Source: Camarhynchus parvulus
Taxonomy: Eukaryota; Chordata; Aves; Passeriformes; Thraupidae
DNA: 64,000 bases
NCBI RefSeq assembly: GCF_901933205.1
Contig: NC_044600.1
Location: 8,532,501 to 8,596,500 of the forward strand
Direction of reading: 5' to 3'
Shown: positions 1 to 12,300 of the stretch, piece by piece
Layout of the letters: the number at the start of each line of letters is the position of its first letter
Numbering within the stretch: position 1 is the stretch's first letter
Translations under genes and position numbers: made by a program
Notes under the pieces: model-generated
The model's input: only the letters and a program-made list of their open reading frames with translations
Database searches by the model: none
What the model was told of the DNA's origin: nothing

Positions 1-65
1 CTCCAAGTGCTGATATCAAAGGAACAGAAAATTATTTCACACATAGTAGAAAAAGCAAAACAAAC

Positions 66-83
66 AAAAAAAAAAAAAAAAAA
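66..83. repeat. Poly(A) tract, 18 bp
   Basis: An uninterrupted run of 18 A residues follows a short A/C-rich leader. It could be the tail of an old retroposed sequence or simple low-complexity DNA. No retrogene body could be recognised next to it. Confidence 0.9.
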
Positions 84-957
84 TCTATAGTTTGGTCCAT
101 GCAGCAACCAGAATGAGTACTGAAGGTGAAAGCCAACTACATGATTATGGGCTTGCAAAGAAACTATAATTTTACTTTATGTGCAATTTTTCCTCTTCGT
201 CTTATTCTCAACACATACTGCCACAATCGAATGAAATGAAAAAGAACCACCTATTCACTAGTGGGTTATATTTAGCAAGAGGCAGTCTAACATATTAAAG
301 CATTTTTCCCACCAGTACTGAACTTAAATTGACACTGTCAACAGCTGCTATAACCACGAGAGCCAAAGTTCTGCAGAGTCAAAGAAAGCAGATTTTAAAA
401 ATGTAAATCTAATTAAAGGTAAACTACCAGCTGAACAATGCTACGGCCACCAGCATGTCACTTCTACAGTTGTGTGCTCCTGGCAAAGGAATTGCACAGA
501 CCCTTGCTTGCAGCCAGGTGCTGTTGGCTGGCATCAGTGAACAGAAGCTGTTCAGGCACACTGATTGTGGATCTCACAGAGGGTTTCCATCCAGGCCACT
601 GACAGCAGTTTTGAAGAACAGGAACACCATCACCCTTAGCAGAGTTTAGACCAAGACTGCACTGTAGCCAAACCCCAATATCCCTGACTGCTCTCACAGC
701 ACAAACTGGGCTCTGGGCACAATAACCATAACAAAAGGCTGGTTCCGTTTAGCAACCTCCATTTACACTTTCCATCCTAGCAGAAAGAACTCAACCCAGC
801 ACCTGGCAGTTCCCAGAGTAACACTTCCCAGCCTGGGATGTGACTTGTAATTCTTTTTAATAGACAGCCCAAAAATTTTCTCCTCTGTTCTCAAGAAACG
901 CAGAAATTAAACTTAACACAAGCCACAGCAACTGAAGCCAGTAATTTCTGTTTGTAC
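84..957. other. No supported gene
   Basis: AT-rich, intron-like sequence with scattered stops in all frames. The short open frames on both strands near 455-697 overlap each other and have no splice or codon-use support. Nothing else recognisable was seen. Confidence 0.5.
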
Positions 958-1010
958 CTGGAGTGCTGAAAAGACTGAAGACCTTGAGGACAGCAGGATC
1001 AGTGGAAGCC
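958..1010 (-). CDS. Candidate internal exon (unidentified minus-strand gene)
   Basis: On the minus strand an AG acceptor after a T/G-rich tract precedes 53 bp, followed by a CAG|GTACAA donor. One frame is open, giving about 17 residues that include DPAVLKVFSLFSTP. The segment enters with one leftover base and leaves with one. This entry phase fits the exit phase of the candidate exon at 1819-1866, so the two could be consecutive exons with the solo LTR lying in the intron between them. The product is not recognised. Splice signals of this quality also occur by chance in AT-rich DNA, and the acceptor tract is weak, so this is a hypothesis resting mainly on phase compatibility. Confidence 0.2.
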
Positions 1011-1174
1011 CTCACACATATAAGCATAGCACACAAACAGTGTGGAAAAACAACATGCCATCAAAAGTTTCAAAGTGCAGCATTTACCCTTACACCCAGC
1101 CCAGGCTGCAGCAGGCTGACACCCCTGTGTAGCACAGCACTGCTTGTCTGCCCAGTGTCTCCCAAACTCACAGC

Positions 1175-1180
1175 TTACTT
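1175..1180. repeat. Target-site duplication, left copy
   Basis: The hexamer TTACTT sits immediately before the LTR and recurs immediately after it (1464-1469). A perfect 6-bp direct repeat at both ends fixes the element's boundaries. Confidence 0.85.
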
Positions 1181-1463
1181 TGTTGTCATCTCATTGCAAA
1201 GCTCCCATACCTTCTTGGCGATTTCTCATGGGCATCTCCTTGCAGCTCTGACTCCTCCTTCCTCACAGCACAGCCAACAAACTCCAACTCCCTCCACACC
1301 CAGCTAACCCCCTCTTTTATAGCACTCATCCTCACTGGACACAGCTGTGGCCTGTTAAGGGCAGGCCTGTTGCTAATCTTTGCTGATTAGTACAGCTGCA
1401 ACTCCTCAGGGCTGAAATTACCTTCTGCACTATCTTTATTTTCTTACATTCTATCCCCCCACA
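1181..1463 (-). mobile_element. Solo LTR of an endogenous retrovirus, family A copy 1
   Basis: This 283-bp segment begins TGTTGTC and ends CCCCACA, the TG...CA ends of a retroviral LTR, and is flanked by perfect 6-bp duplications (TTACTT). The minus strand holds a TATAAAAG box (1314-1321), which sets the orientation as minus, with U3 on the right and R/U5 on the left. A related copy occurs at 54559-54869. The two share a 19-bp identical block (1340-1358) and a conserved end near TTTATTTTCTTA. No internal gag, pol or env sequence is next to it, so it is a solo LTR left by recombination. The 6-bp duplication is what class II (beta/alpha-like) retroviral integrases usually produce; the exact family cannot be named without a repeat library. 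Confidence 0.85.
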
Positions 1464-1469
1464 TTACTT
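1464..1469. repeat. Target-site duplication, right copy
   Basis: TTACTT directly follows the ACA end of the LTR and is identical to 1175-1180. Confidence 0.85.
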
Positions 1470-1818
1470 GGGAAATACAAACAGTCTCATGAAGTCACTT
1501 CTTCGAAAGGGCAAAGCTGCATGGAGTGGACATCACTTCAGGCTCAAGTACAGATAACCATTATCCAGAGAAGCTGTCTACCCTGGAAGGAGAGATTCTA
1601 ATGCCTCTTTGAAGAGTTCTGTTACTACTATAAGGTTTCAAAAGCAGATAAAAACATGAACCAACTCCTACTCTCTTTCACTGACAGAATAATCAGAAAT
1701 TATCTACTCAGGAGAGTTCTTCCAAGTAAACCCTATATATGATCACATATCAGGCCAGCGTAACATTTTCAAAGATGACCTTTCAACATACAAAAAATCA
1801 TCCAGACCTAAAACTTAC

Positions 1819-1866
1819 CACAGACCACATCCACAATTAATAAAATTCCTTAACATGAGTAAAACA
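1819..1866 (-). CDS. Candidate internal exon (unidentified minus-strand gene)
   Basis: The minus strand shows the acceptor CATCCAG behind a pyrimidine-leaning tract, 48 bp, then a strong donor TG|GTAAGT. One frame is open through the segment (VLLMLRNFINCGCGL). It enters with one base and leaves with two. The entry phase fits the exit of the candidate exon at 2162-2262, and the exit phase fits the entry of 958-1010, so three candidate exons in a row are phase-compatible. The product is unknown; the residues are hydrophobic with two cysteines. There is a 1-in-3 chance of phase agreement at each junction, so this is supportive but not decisive. Confidence 0.28.
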
Positions 1867-2161
1867 CTGGATGTTAGAAGAATGCCACCATGCCAAAGTT
1901 ATTATCATCTTTGTAATATCTCTGGTTGAAGTTTCAACCCAATCAATATTGTCTTTTTTTTAGTTCTTTAACAAAAGAAAACATAAGGATACATTCAAAC
2001 AGCTTTCAGTTACTAAGCAAACCAAAGCAGTTAAGACTTTTGTTTTTTGGCAAAACAGAACAAGTACTACATATGCAAAACAAAATGCAGCCATCTAAAA
2101 TGCTTGATTGCATGAGCATGAGGTCCAGATCTAAAAGAAAAAATAATTTTCTGTGACTTAC

Positions 2162-2262
2162 CAGAATTTCTCTTTGACACGAGCTTCAAATTCATGCTGA
2201 CTACAGTACAGATCACAAGAACCAAGAAAACAAGAGGCTTCATCTTTCACTTTCTGTGGCAG
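2162..2262 (-). CDS. Candidate internal exon (unidentified, cysteine-containing)
   Basis: Read on the minus strand, a good acceptor (GCATTTCAG) opens a 101-bp segment closed by a consensus donor CTG|GTAAGT. The frame starting at the first base is open for 33 codons. It looks like soluble protein, mixing charged residues and cysteines (KVKDEASCFLGSCDLYCSQH, then EFEARVKEKF). It enters at phase 0 and leaves with two bases, matching 1819-1866. I do not recognise the protein family. Splice signals, length and residue composition together make this one of the better exon candidates in the left part of the window, and the orientation agrees with a promoter in the CpG island near 14.9 kb. Confidence 0.4.
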
Positions 2263-2737
2263 CTGAAATGCAAACATAGTACAAAGTCTGAATCACAGCT
2301 TTTCACTACAACAAAGCAGCAGCTACAGTTAAACATTTCTCAAAGAACCACAACAGGACAATGGCTTAATGTAACAACTTCTCAGTTTACGTTTAGGCAG
2401 GAGGAGGAAAACATAAAAGTTCAAATAACCGTGTATGAACGATTTACCTCTTACTATCACACAGAAGGGTTGGGTTTTTTTAAATGACACCTCAGAAATA
2501 TCATTTTGCTCTCAAAGAAAAAAATCACAAGATGTAACAGTTTATTTGAAGTAGTATGGGTCTAATCTGGCAGATTTTTGTGTGTTACTTATTTATTTTG
2601 TATGTTATTTTTGTGTGTTATGGGAAAAGTCTGATGGTTGTAATTAGCTTCGTCTCATACAAACAGGCCACACACTTTAAAAAAAAAAAATCATATCATT
2701 CAGGAAAAGAATAGTTCATACAATCTCTCTTAGCAAC

Positions 2738-2808
2738 CTTATTTCCCACTGGTGGCGCTGTAAAAATTCCTACAATGCCTACAATTAATGCTGTTCCAGA
2801 AATTTCTC
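2738..2808 (-). CDS. Candidate exon, hydrophobic segment; donor unclear
   Basis: The minus strand has a good acceptor (CCTCATTTTATAG) at the right edge. One downstream frame encodes a hydrophobic, membrane-segment-like stretch (GTALIVGIVGIFTAPP) and stays open past the drawn end to a stop about 60 bp further left. No consensus donor is present; AAG|GTTGCT at the drawn end is weak. The segment could be a terminal exon ending at that stop or a chance match. A second frame is also open for about 24 codons. The frame would fit after the candidate at 9297-9390 but not after the one at 8559-8601. Confidence 0.2.
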
Positions 2809-5800
2809 CTATAAAATGAGGTAAAGAAAGGTGAACAAAATTCAGAAATCAATGAATGTAGGTCTCAGGAGTCTCACCTGTGAAGTTTACTACTTACTTT
2901 ATGTTATGTACATTAAGAAAGAAAAGGGGAAAAACTAGTTTAGAATTTTATTTTTAATTTTATATAATTACTGGAACCAATTCTGTTTTTATTTACAAGT
3001 ACCAGACCATTAGAGAAAAGATAGAAAAAGCAAACTGAGGCTCCTTCTCTGCACTTAAAAACAGGTAGAACAAATCTGAATTCATCTAAGACCATCTCTC
3101 TCAAAGAGAGATGCTTAATTATAAGCTAGAGTGCTAAAATCTATGCTTAGCTTGAAGTCTTTAAGTGGCCTGATACATTTAAACTCCAGGAATTCATCTC
3201 TGTATAAGATAGAGAGTTTAGATCAGAACCCTTATTATCAGATAAAGCTGGCAGCCATCTAAATCACTGTGAAGTTATTATTTGTACCAAAAGATTCAGC
3301 ACACATTTTACAGCAATTTCAATTAAACAGAAATGCACAAAACTATCAGCATTAGCAGTCAAAACTGAGGCCAGTGAACAGAATCCTCCCATAAATGCTG
3401 TAACCTCTGCCCACCCAGCTCACTCAAAGGTCCCAAATCCCCAACTCCAGAAGGAGCCCAGACCCCTCCAGCACTGAGCATTTACCCAACACAACAAAGC
3501 AGCAAGAGGTTGCAATGTCCTGCTGTTCACCGACGCTTATTCAGTTTAATTTGAGTTTATTGCATCAAATATTCTTCCCTTGTAATTTTATTACTGGCCT
3601 ATCGTTGTGTGAAGAAAATGTAAGTAACCCTGTGTAATCTTTTACACTACAGGAATTGTGCTGCTATTCAATTATTTCAAAATTACCACTTTAAACTGAA
3701 GTTCTCTTCCTCTCACCTTACTCTACTACAATCTATAAACAGGCAGTAGATTTTTTTTTTTTCCCTCTCTGAATTCTATGGCACTTTATGCCTATTGATT
3801 CCTCATAGTAACAATGCTAAGGCATTTTCAAGAAAAAATACACACTGAAGGCTGTCTGACAGTGGTTAATGACAGAATTAGCATTCACTCTTCCTTGACC
3901 TCTCCTTGGAGTAACGCAATCCTGAAACCAGTAAGGCCATCTTGACAAGAGAGCTTAAAAAAAGGTAATTGAACTAAATCTTTTGACAGATAATTGTAAT
4001 GATGATGTTATGCTAGAATGATTTTCAAGTATAGCTTTACAAATTAGTTTCTCCACTTTTCCCCCCTCCGTAATTACAGCTGAAATATGGAATTCCTAGG
4101 TCCTTTTTCATGTGGGTCTGTACATCCCCACCCCAAACAAGCTAGGCTGCATTAAATATATTTAAAATTTCAAAGCGAGTTCTGCCAACCAATATTAATG
4201 CTAGGCAGAGCAGAAAATTCTTGGTTCTGTCAGCACTGATAGGAGTTGTACTTTTTGAAGCCCTATCCTCACCAAGGCAGTCAGTCTCTGTACCTCCACA
4301 AATCAGGAAAATAGAGCAGCAAAAGGGCAAGAAACCACAGCACCACCCAGTCATTCATAATCAAGCCCAAAGTCTCAGCTTGTCACATCTGACACAACTC
4401 AACTGAGGCTGGCATGAAAATACACATCAGAGTTTGAGGTGTCACCTCCACCACGGCACAGATTCCAGCAGCAGTGGGATCAGTCCCAGTGACCAGTGGG
4501 TCAGCTGTGTCTGTCCTGGGACAGCAGCCAGCCACAGACAGCCTGGCTGCTCAAACTGCCCTATCCAAGGTGACTGCTTTTATACATTCAGGTTTAAAAA
4601 GAACACAAGATACAAAATAAGCTGTATTTCCCCCAGAAGAATGTCCAGCAGCCTAAAGAAGAAAGGTCGTATTAGTTCAAGACTAAGTTTCTAAATTTGC
4701 TCAGGAGATTTCTGGAGCTGCATGTGCCAAGACTCGCCCAACAGGGCTGATCTCAACTCCCTCCTCAGGGCCACTCACTCACCTGTCAGGCAGTGGGATG
4801 GACCACAGACCCCAGCCAGCCCTGTGCCAGGCTCCTGGGAATAAATGTGGAGTGGATGCCTATGGTCGGATGAAGAACACGAACAAAACACAAGAATAAA
4901 CCAGCCAGAGTTCAATGCCATTTCCCTGCAAGCAGGGGCTGATTTTTCCATTTGACAGAACTTTCCCCTCACAGGCACTGAGCAGCATTTACCTGAGGAG
5001 CCACTTACTCTGATGCTGCAAACTCCAAGCAGGTGTGAGTAGGGGCTCACAGCTGTAACAGGAAGGTTACAGCTCTACTGGATACACCTCATAACAGAGG
5101 AACCAAGTTCTTGCCTTTCCCAGAAGATTGAAGACATCTTACTCAATAAGGACACAGAAATACCAATTACAGCCAACTTGCCTAAAATCACTGTGAGGAG
5201 AGAAGAGACACACAGAATGAAGTACTTGTTGACAGAGGTGAAAAAGTCAGTAGTCCAAGCCTTGCTGTGACCAGCCAGGTTGTATTTGAATCCAGGTAAG
5301 TAAAGGGAGGTTGCTGCTATCAGAGAGAGAAATGTAGGAAAAGCAAGGTGGGACAACTTAATTCTTCATCACTGCACTGCCAATAAGGCCTCTCCTTCCC
5401 TCTTTACCCCATTTGTGCTACAGACCTGACTTCAGGCAGCTGTCACAGTGCCCTGTAGGCACACAAAACTATAAGGGGACCAGGCTGCAATGCAGCACAA
5501 ATTTTGTTCTTCTAACAAAAACCACCCTGACTCCCATATCCTGCCAAACACACTTCATCTCTTTTGAAAAACTTATTTCTTCCACCCAAATCCTCAGGAA
5601 ACAGAGCTTGGGAAATTGTTGTGTTCCCATTTCCTTCATGTACTGCCTGCTGTCTTTCCAGCACCCCTTCAGCTCATATGGCTTCTGGGACTCAAAGGAA
5701 CTTCAAGGGACAAGGTTAGAAGGAGACTCTTAGAAACGAGAAGAAAATCAGAGCATTCATATTTTGCACAAAACCCAGCACTGAGATTGCCAAGTTCACG

Positions 5801-8558
5801 CTTTAAATATAATTTAGCTTTGCTCTAATTTGTACCACAAGCTTTGTTCATGCAGTGCTCCTTTCTGAAAGAAAACAAGGAAGGAAAAGCAGTGCCTGTG
5901 CACTCAGGCACACGTCTGTGCACAGCCTGAGATTTGCTGACACACCACGAGGCTCTGTAGGTTCTGGTTTCTCCACAGAAGCTGTGATGCAGAAGGCACT
6001 CATTAAAAACAGCGACCCACCTCTTTAGTGATTTCCAATTGTCAGGTTTTGTTGCTCAGATATCTCACAAAAATAAATTACCGTTTTCACCCCACACACA
6101 AAGGATGAAATGGCAACAGTAATTCTTTCATTGTTTTTACAGTAGGCTAGATGGCGAGTCCTGTTCATTTATTTTCAAATCATTTCCTCAGCCCACTTTT
6201 TAAGGCTTTAAATTTTAATATGAACTCACTCTCAGGTCTTCTCTTTTGCCAACATACCACATTGAGCTCTTCATTACTAGAAGATTTTCAGTCTATATAA
6301 TATCTTGGTTAGAAGCAACCCACAATGGGCACCAGTTCCTTTTTATTGATACCTCAAACATAAAGAAAAAATACTCAAGATCAGAGATAAAATTCTCAAG
6401 ATCAGGGATGCATTCTAGCTCAAATAATGTCTCTTCAGCTCTACTTGATATGGGTCATGCAGTGTTCTTCGCTCTGCTGCTCAATGAGCATCAAAGAGTA
6501 TTTCATTTTGCCTAATTCATTGTGCATCTTCACCATCATAACCAGCCACTTAAGTTGTCTAAATACACAAGGAGCATTAATTCTACAAGGCAGTGTGCAT
6601 TCAGCATTTGTCTTGCAGGATTTAATTCTCCACTGGACCTCTCAGGTCCTTAACTAAACTCACATCTGCCTAATTCTCCTTGTTCAGGTGAAACTTAAAG
6701 AGAAATTTTAAAATGAGGAGTCTGAGGGTGATTTTATGATGATAGTTTATTCCCTAATCATCTGCTTCATGCCCAGAAATGGCAGCTGTATCTTACAGAT
6801 GAAGCAGGCAGTGGGGCTGGAACCTGGGAGCTCTGGGGCTCTGCTCAAACTCTCGATCCAGTGCTCCAGACAGCGTGGCCCAGGGACCCTACATTATTCC
6901 TTTTGTCAGATTAGCTTTTATGAGACTGAGACCAGAATGTTTTTTTCCTTTCCCTTACTCCAGCCTGGAGGCTGTACTGGGAATCCTTTCAGCGACTTTT
7001 CAGTTTGCCTGGGTTTTTTTCCCCTTGAACTGTTTTGGGCTTGGCTTGTTTTTCTTTTCGGCCCATGAGGGATCCACTGGGACCACCCAGAACCTGAGAC
7101 CTCAGAGGAGCTGAACCAACACAAGAAAGGACAAAAATCCACCAACTTTGGCTGCTCTGAGGAGGAGACCCATGCCAGAAATCCAGCAGGTTCCCAGCTC
7201 CTGTGAGCCCTTTTCTCCTCCCTTCCCAGAGACAAAGAAGGGCAGCCTCCATCTTTGCCTCTCAGCCACATGGAGAGGTGGGGCTGAGATTGAAGGTTCC
7301 ATTTTTTTTTTTCCTGTGCTTTGCAGGTATGTTGCTTTGTTTATAAACAGTTTTAGTTTTTTTCACTTTCACCCCATGGTATCCATTTCTCTCACTGGCA
7401 GAAGAAAGAGCTTCAATAACTCCCCTTTCTCTTTAGAGGAGATGCTCATTCCAGAGCGCTTTCTCCTAAAATTTGTCTCTAACACTGAGACATGAGGGAA
7501 ACATGCTATGCCTGCTCAACACAGTGTTTGTGTTACACAAACTGGAAATAAACAGCAACAAAAAGACAACATCTAAACTGTCTGGGATTATTACTGGCTC
7601 AGCAGTTTATCACCCGCATGACAGTAATACAACAAGGAAAAAGCAAGGTCTCGTCCTGAAAAAACAAAGGGAACCCACAGCCAAATACTGACAAGGTTAT
7701 AATACTTAATTGTAATGACTCTCCTAAAGGCTGAATGTCTGGGTGTAAAGGAATAAAAACCTGAAACACAGATCTCCTGTGATGTGAAAGGAATGAACTC
7801 AGAATCTTATTAGTTATTTCAGAAGAGACATCCTTTGGGGGTGTTAATACACAGGTTTTGTTTGAAATTATTTTAATGCCTCCACTAAAAGGTTAAATAT
7901 CTTCCAAATGGAACTGCAGAAGACAAGAAGTGCAGAATCCTAAAGTTTCAAAAATAATCTCACAGTGTAACACAGAAACAAAAAAATGGTTTCAGTGCCA
8001 AGCACAAAAGAAAAATACTGTGGATGGCAAACACCCCATTAACTTCCCCTATTAATATGTCTGGCTGCAGAGTTGTAGAAGTGATTTTAGCTATGGTAAA
8101 GTGGCAGTCAGACTCAAGACTGAATAAACTGCTGGCTTGCCCTGTAGAGAAAACCCTGCATGCATTAACACAAGAACATTTTCTTACAAGAATTTTCTGA
8201 TCCAATAGCTGCCTAAAATAGTGCTCATAAATGGGGGAAAAAAATAAGGGCAGGAAACGGGAAAATCCCCTGAAATATTCTGAATGTAGATAAAGACTAC
8301 AATATCTGTAGCATCAAACACTGCAGTGATGAGCATATGATGTATGTATGCATCTAAATTGCTGCCAATTCAATAAAAACCTAAGCAGCCCATTTTAACA
8401 GGTTTGCAAACCAGAAGAACTAGGACTCCTCAGCACTGATTAGCAGATGGAGTTCTATCAGCTCACACCACACACTGACCTCGATTCCCTAAGCAACTCA
8501 CACAGAATTCCAGTTCATTATCTTCAAACCAGATTTTAAATCCCTGAATCGTACTCAC
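2809..8558. other. Long AT-rich stretch without a supported gene
   Basis: Intron-like sequence. Several 60-120-codon open frames exist here (for example near 5.4-5.8, 6.25-6.65 and 6.7-7.5 kb), but they overlap on both strands, lack splice support and have no recognisable motif. A short direct duplication of about 20 bp (CTCAAGATCAG motif) occurs at 6370-6412. No transposon was recognised. Confidence 0.5.
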
Positions 8559-8601
8559 CCCTCATTGCAACAGCTCTTGCACTTGGAAACACAAAAAGCA
8601 A
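8559..8601 (-). CDS. Candidate small exon (43 bp)
   Basis: A pyrimidine-rich acceptor (CGTTCCTCCTTACAG) and a consensus donor GGG|GTGAGT bracket 43 bp on the minus strand. Two of three frames are open (LLFVFPSARAVAMR or AFCVSKCKSCCNE), so the sequence does not settle which would be used. The splice signals are strong, but the segment is short enough for this to be a non-coding exon or coincidence. Confidence 0.25.
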
Positions 8602-8768
8602 CTGTAAGGAGGAACGAGAATGACAAAGGAGTGGGAAAGTTAGCTACTGTTTTTTAAGCCTCATACCCAGCTGCACCATCAGTGATGTACTGATTCAGCA
8701 CTACCCCAGATTCTAGAGAGAACTATTGTTCAGCCTTAACACTGCAATAGTCTAACTACACATCCTAG

Positions 8769-8799
8769 GATAGATAGATAGATAGATTAGATAGATAGG

Positions 8800-8865
<66 letters not shown>

Positions 8866-8866
8866 T
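8769..8866. repeat. (GATA)n tetranucleotide microsatellite
   Basis: About 98 bp of nearly perfect GATA repeats, with one GATTAGATA interruption and one GGTA variant near the left end. Roughly the last 60 bp are uninterrupted. Arrays like this are usually length-polymorphic. Confidence 0.97.
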
Positions 8867-9296
8867 GTGTGTCCCAGGTTTTGAGTAGTCCAGACCTTTT
8901 ACAGACATTCAAAGTGAAATACATGTTGTGGGAGGAGGATTACAGCTGTACTGCAAGCCTTTATGGTTTATGAGGTCAACATTATGGATCAATTAATTTA
9001 CAGCCTTTTTTTCCCCCTAGAGTAGAAGCTATTAATATTCTACATATATTTACTTCTGCAGATCGTGGTTTAATCAATACATTCAGGCAACATGAACTAC
9101 TGTAGGAAATGTAAAGACTCAGAGCCAGAGTTTAGTTTACAGAGTGGGGCTTAGCCTCTCACCACCTTGCAGAAGTGCTTAAAAGCTTACAGAAAAGCCC
9201 ACTGGGGGAGAGAAGAAAAATGTGAAGACAATCTACACTTGGAAAGCTAAACATGTACACTAGCACTAAGGAAAGAGGAGAGATTTTAGGAATCAC

Positions 9297-9390
9297 CTTT
9301 AATCAGCCTAATTCCTAGAATTGATCCAGTTACAGTAGAAGTTCCCAATGCAGAGCAAGGTGCAGCAGTAATCACAGCCATCTGAGCCAT
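9297..9390 (-). CDS. Candidate exon, hydrophobic (unidentified)
   Basis: The minus strand shows an acceptor (CTCGCTCCTCAG), a 94-bp segment with only one open frame, and the donor AAAG|GTGATT. The residues are small and hydrophobic (AVITAAPCSALGTSTVTGSI), which could form a membrane segment. The frame is also open upstream of the acceptor for about 35 further codons, so the exon's start is uncertain. It leaves with one base, which would fit the hydrophobic frame at 2738-2808. The protein is not recognised. Confidence 0.25.
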
Positions 9391-12300
9391 CTGAGGAGCG
9401 AGAGGAGCCCCAGCCATGGGTGACCACATATGCTTCTCAAAGCTGACAAGGTTGCTGGGCACTGTCCCAGGATGGCAGATTTCTTCTGGGCTGAGATAGG
9501 CTCAGGGACTGCTCAGATCCAGCCCAGCCAGGCTGCCCTGGGCTGTGGAGAAGCCCAGCACAGGAAAAAAAGGACTCTGAGTCCTGCTATTCAGAGCTCT
9601 TGAGTAAAAAAAACCAAGTTGCTGTTAGGCTTCAGATACACTGACAAACCCTGTAAATTCCAGCAAAACCATGGCTGCACTTGACTCCAGCTGTTCAGTT
9701 GCTGACACCCAGAGCAAACACCACTGCTCAGGTCAGGGCTGTTTTCTCCTGACTGCTTTAGACAGCCCTGCAGGCAATCACAGGTCCTCTCTACAGAGCC
9801 TCAACTACAAAAGTAGAAGACCTTTCAGATTAAAAGAGATGAGAAGGGACCATTCTCACCCACACCAATTTCACTCACTGCTCTCTGCTCTTATATCAAT
9901 AAGGAAGTCTGTCCAGTTCACAGCTGCCTACACCAGGGCATTATTAAGCCAAAAGATTAGATGCTTTGCTTCTTTCATACCCATTCTAACCCTGCTCCCC
10001 AAGCAGCTTTTGCAGAAAAGCTATTAAAAATGGAGAGAGACAGTTCAAAGGGAGGTCTCAATCCTGAAAGATAGCATATCTCTCCTCTTTCCCCCCCCAC
10101 CACTTCTCTCGTTCCCCTTGTGCTCCTCAAGGCTCGTTACAGAGGTGCTCAGTACAAACAGAACTAGATTTTAGACTGGGCTGCCATCTGCATGCTGAAA
10201 TGTTCCCTGCTTTTACAGAGCCTTTAAAACAGGCCTCTTTCCATGGCCACAGAGCAGAGAGACTGCAGCTGTAACTGTCAGCAGTATTGACATTATCCCT
10301 GCTCTTACACACACTCATAGCTCTGCAATATTTACAGAATAAACAATATTTGCACTATTCATGGCAAGTCTGGTCCAAGCTCACTCCTGCACGTTAATGA
10401 AACAGGCTCTGTGAGAACACAGTTCTGCATGTGATGTGCTTAGAAATACATTCCTTGATCTCAGCCATGGCCACACGCTTTCCTAACTAATTCATGATGC
10501 TCAAAGAAGACAGAATTAACAGGAAAAGATGACATACCAGCTGTCAGGCTCCTTATAAAACACTCGTCTACAGTTTTCCACTTAGGAAACAGTCCCAGAG
10601 AAGCCAGACATGGCACTTTGCTGTCAGCAGAGGCAAGTTGCTTTCACTGAACTCAGCAGCAGCGCTGCTCCTTAAAGTGATAAACAGATTCTTGATGGGG
10701 ATTTTTTTCCCCTTACATAACCAGAGACTGGACTTTACACATATGTATTGCCAGATTTGTCTGAGTGAAAATAAGAATAAAATTAAGTAAGCAAAGAAAA
10801 AACATGCCCCAGAATTTGAGAACCATGAGAAACTGCTTAGAGAATGCTACTTTAACACATTTTATGGAAATCTTGAAAACAATGGAGTTTTGTTCTGATG
10901 CAGCCAGAATAAGAGTAAAATACATATTTTATGTGCCCTGAAATTGCTTTGTCAAATAGACATCCTTGTTAATTAACTGTTACATAAACAAAGAAAAGAG
11001 GGGTGGAAGGAGCACTCTGTAGTGCTTTTAGGGTGGAAAGGATTAGCAAAAATCCCTACAGAAGTTTCTAACACAGTCTGTCTCTCACCAGCTTTGTTAC
11101 TGAATATAACACATCCCTCAGCTCTCCACCAGTTCCAAGAGGGTTTACCTGGACCTAGTATCAGATGCCAGAAGAAACCCTCACTATAAAGCTAGCAAAA
11201 AGATTTTCCTTATTCTCAGCGAGGGCAAGATCTTTTCTCTCTGTTTTCTTTTCAAGGCTGTTTAAAGAAAGATTTATTTTTAGTTGGACATCCTGAAAAG
11301 CAAATTGCCTCTTAAAGTGCCTCTTTATTTTGTGATACACTTTAAATGGTCACTTTCCCTTCCAGCACTAAAAGAGCTCCTGATAAATAGCTCAGACTCT
11401 CATTGTTTGGGGAAAGCTTAGAAATGAAGAGCAGACGCAGCTTCCCATACAGCTCTTTAAGGCTCTTTAACAATTGCTCATAATTTAGCATCCCTTGGTA
11501 TTTTCAGCTTGAGCCTCAGTTTGAGGAGCAGGAGTGTTTCAGAGAGCAGGAAAAGTCCATACACTGTAAATGCTTTATTTGTACTCCTCACAGTGAGTAC
11601 AACTTCTCAGCCTTTTTCCCCAGACACAAGGCTCAAGGCCACCTGCCCCAGCCATCCCTGCCAACTTCCCACCTCAGCCAGCAGGGATCACTAGCTGCAC
11701 ATGCTCCTTGGAACTTTTCCTCCACCTCTGGTCCCACAAGGGCATCACAACCCCGGGCATAGAAAGTTCTGAGCAGCCTCCCCTTTCCAAATGCCACACA
11801 GGAGACACTGTTCTCCATAGCTTTAAGTGATTACTGTAACACGTAATCTTCTCTCCCCCGGAAACAGCTGAGAACAGTCACGGACAAAAATTACTCTGCC
11901 TATGCAAACCAACCAAATTCCCTTACAGGAACACTCCATCCAGACAGCCTGGATGCTCCTGCCCTCCCCAAGCGGGCAGAGCATCCCACAGGGTGCGAGC
12001 CTCACATGCTGTCCCCATTCCCTCCTCCTGGCTCTCCAGCAGCCTCTCAGCATCTCTGCTGGGCTCCTCACAGACACACTGCCCCCAGCAGGTGCCTGAC
12101 ACCTCCAGACAAACCCACTCCTAAACCCTCCGTGGCTCAAGCTTACCCCACAGTGGCACAGCCCCCACGAGATCCTGAGACCAGCAAGTGTGCTCCTCCC
12201 TGCCTCCACTTCCACACTCCTCTGCAGCCCCAGCCAGGCTTAAGGCTGCCAATCCAGCTTCTTCTGAGGCCCAAGCCTCCAGCCTCCATCAAACCAGGAA

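Noticed and set aside
5199..5302. Plus-strand donor CAG|GTAAGT preceded by a possible acceptor
   Set aside because: All three frames between the possible acceptor and the donor contain stops.
8769..8866. Repeat array considered as a possible CRISPR
   Set aside because: It is a pure tetranucleotide microsatellite without spacers, in a vertebrate-type genome.
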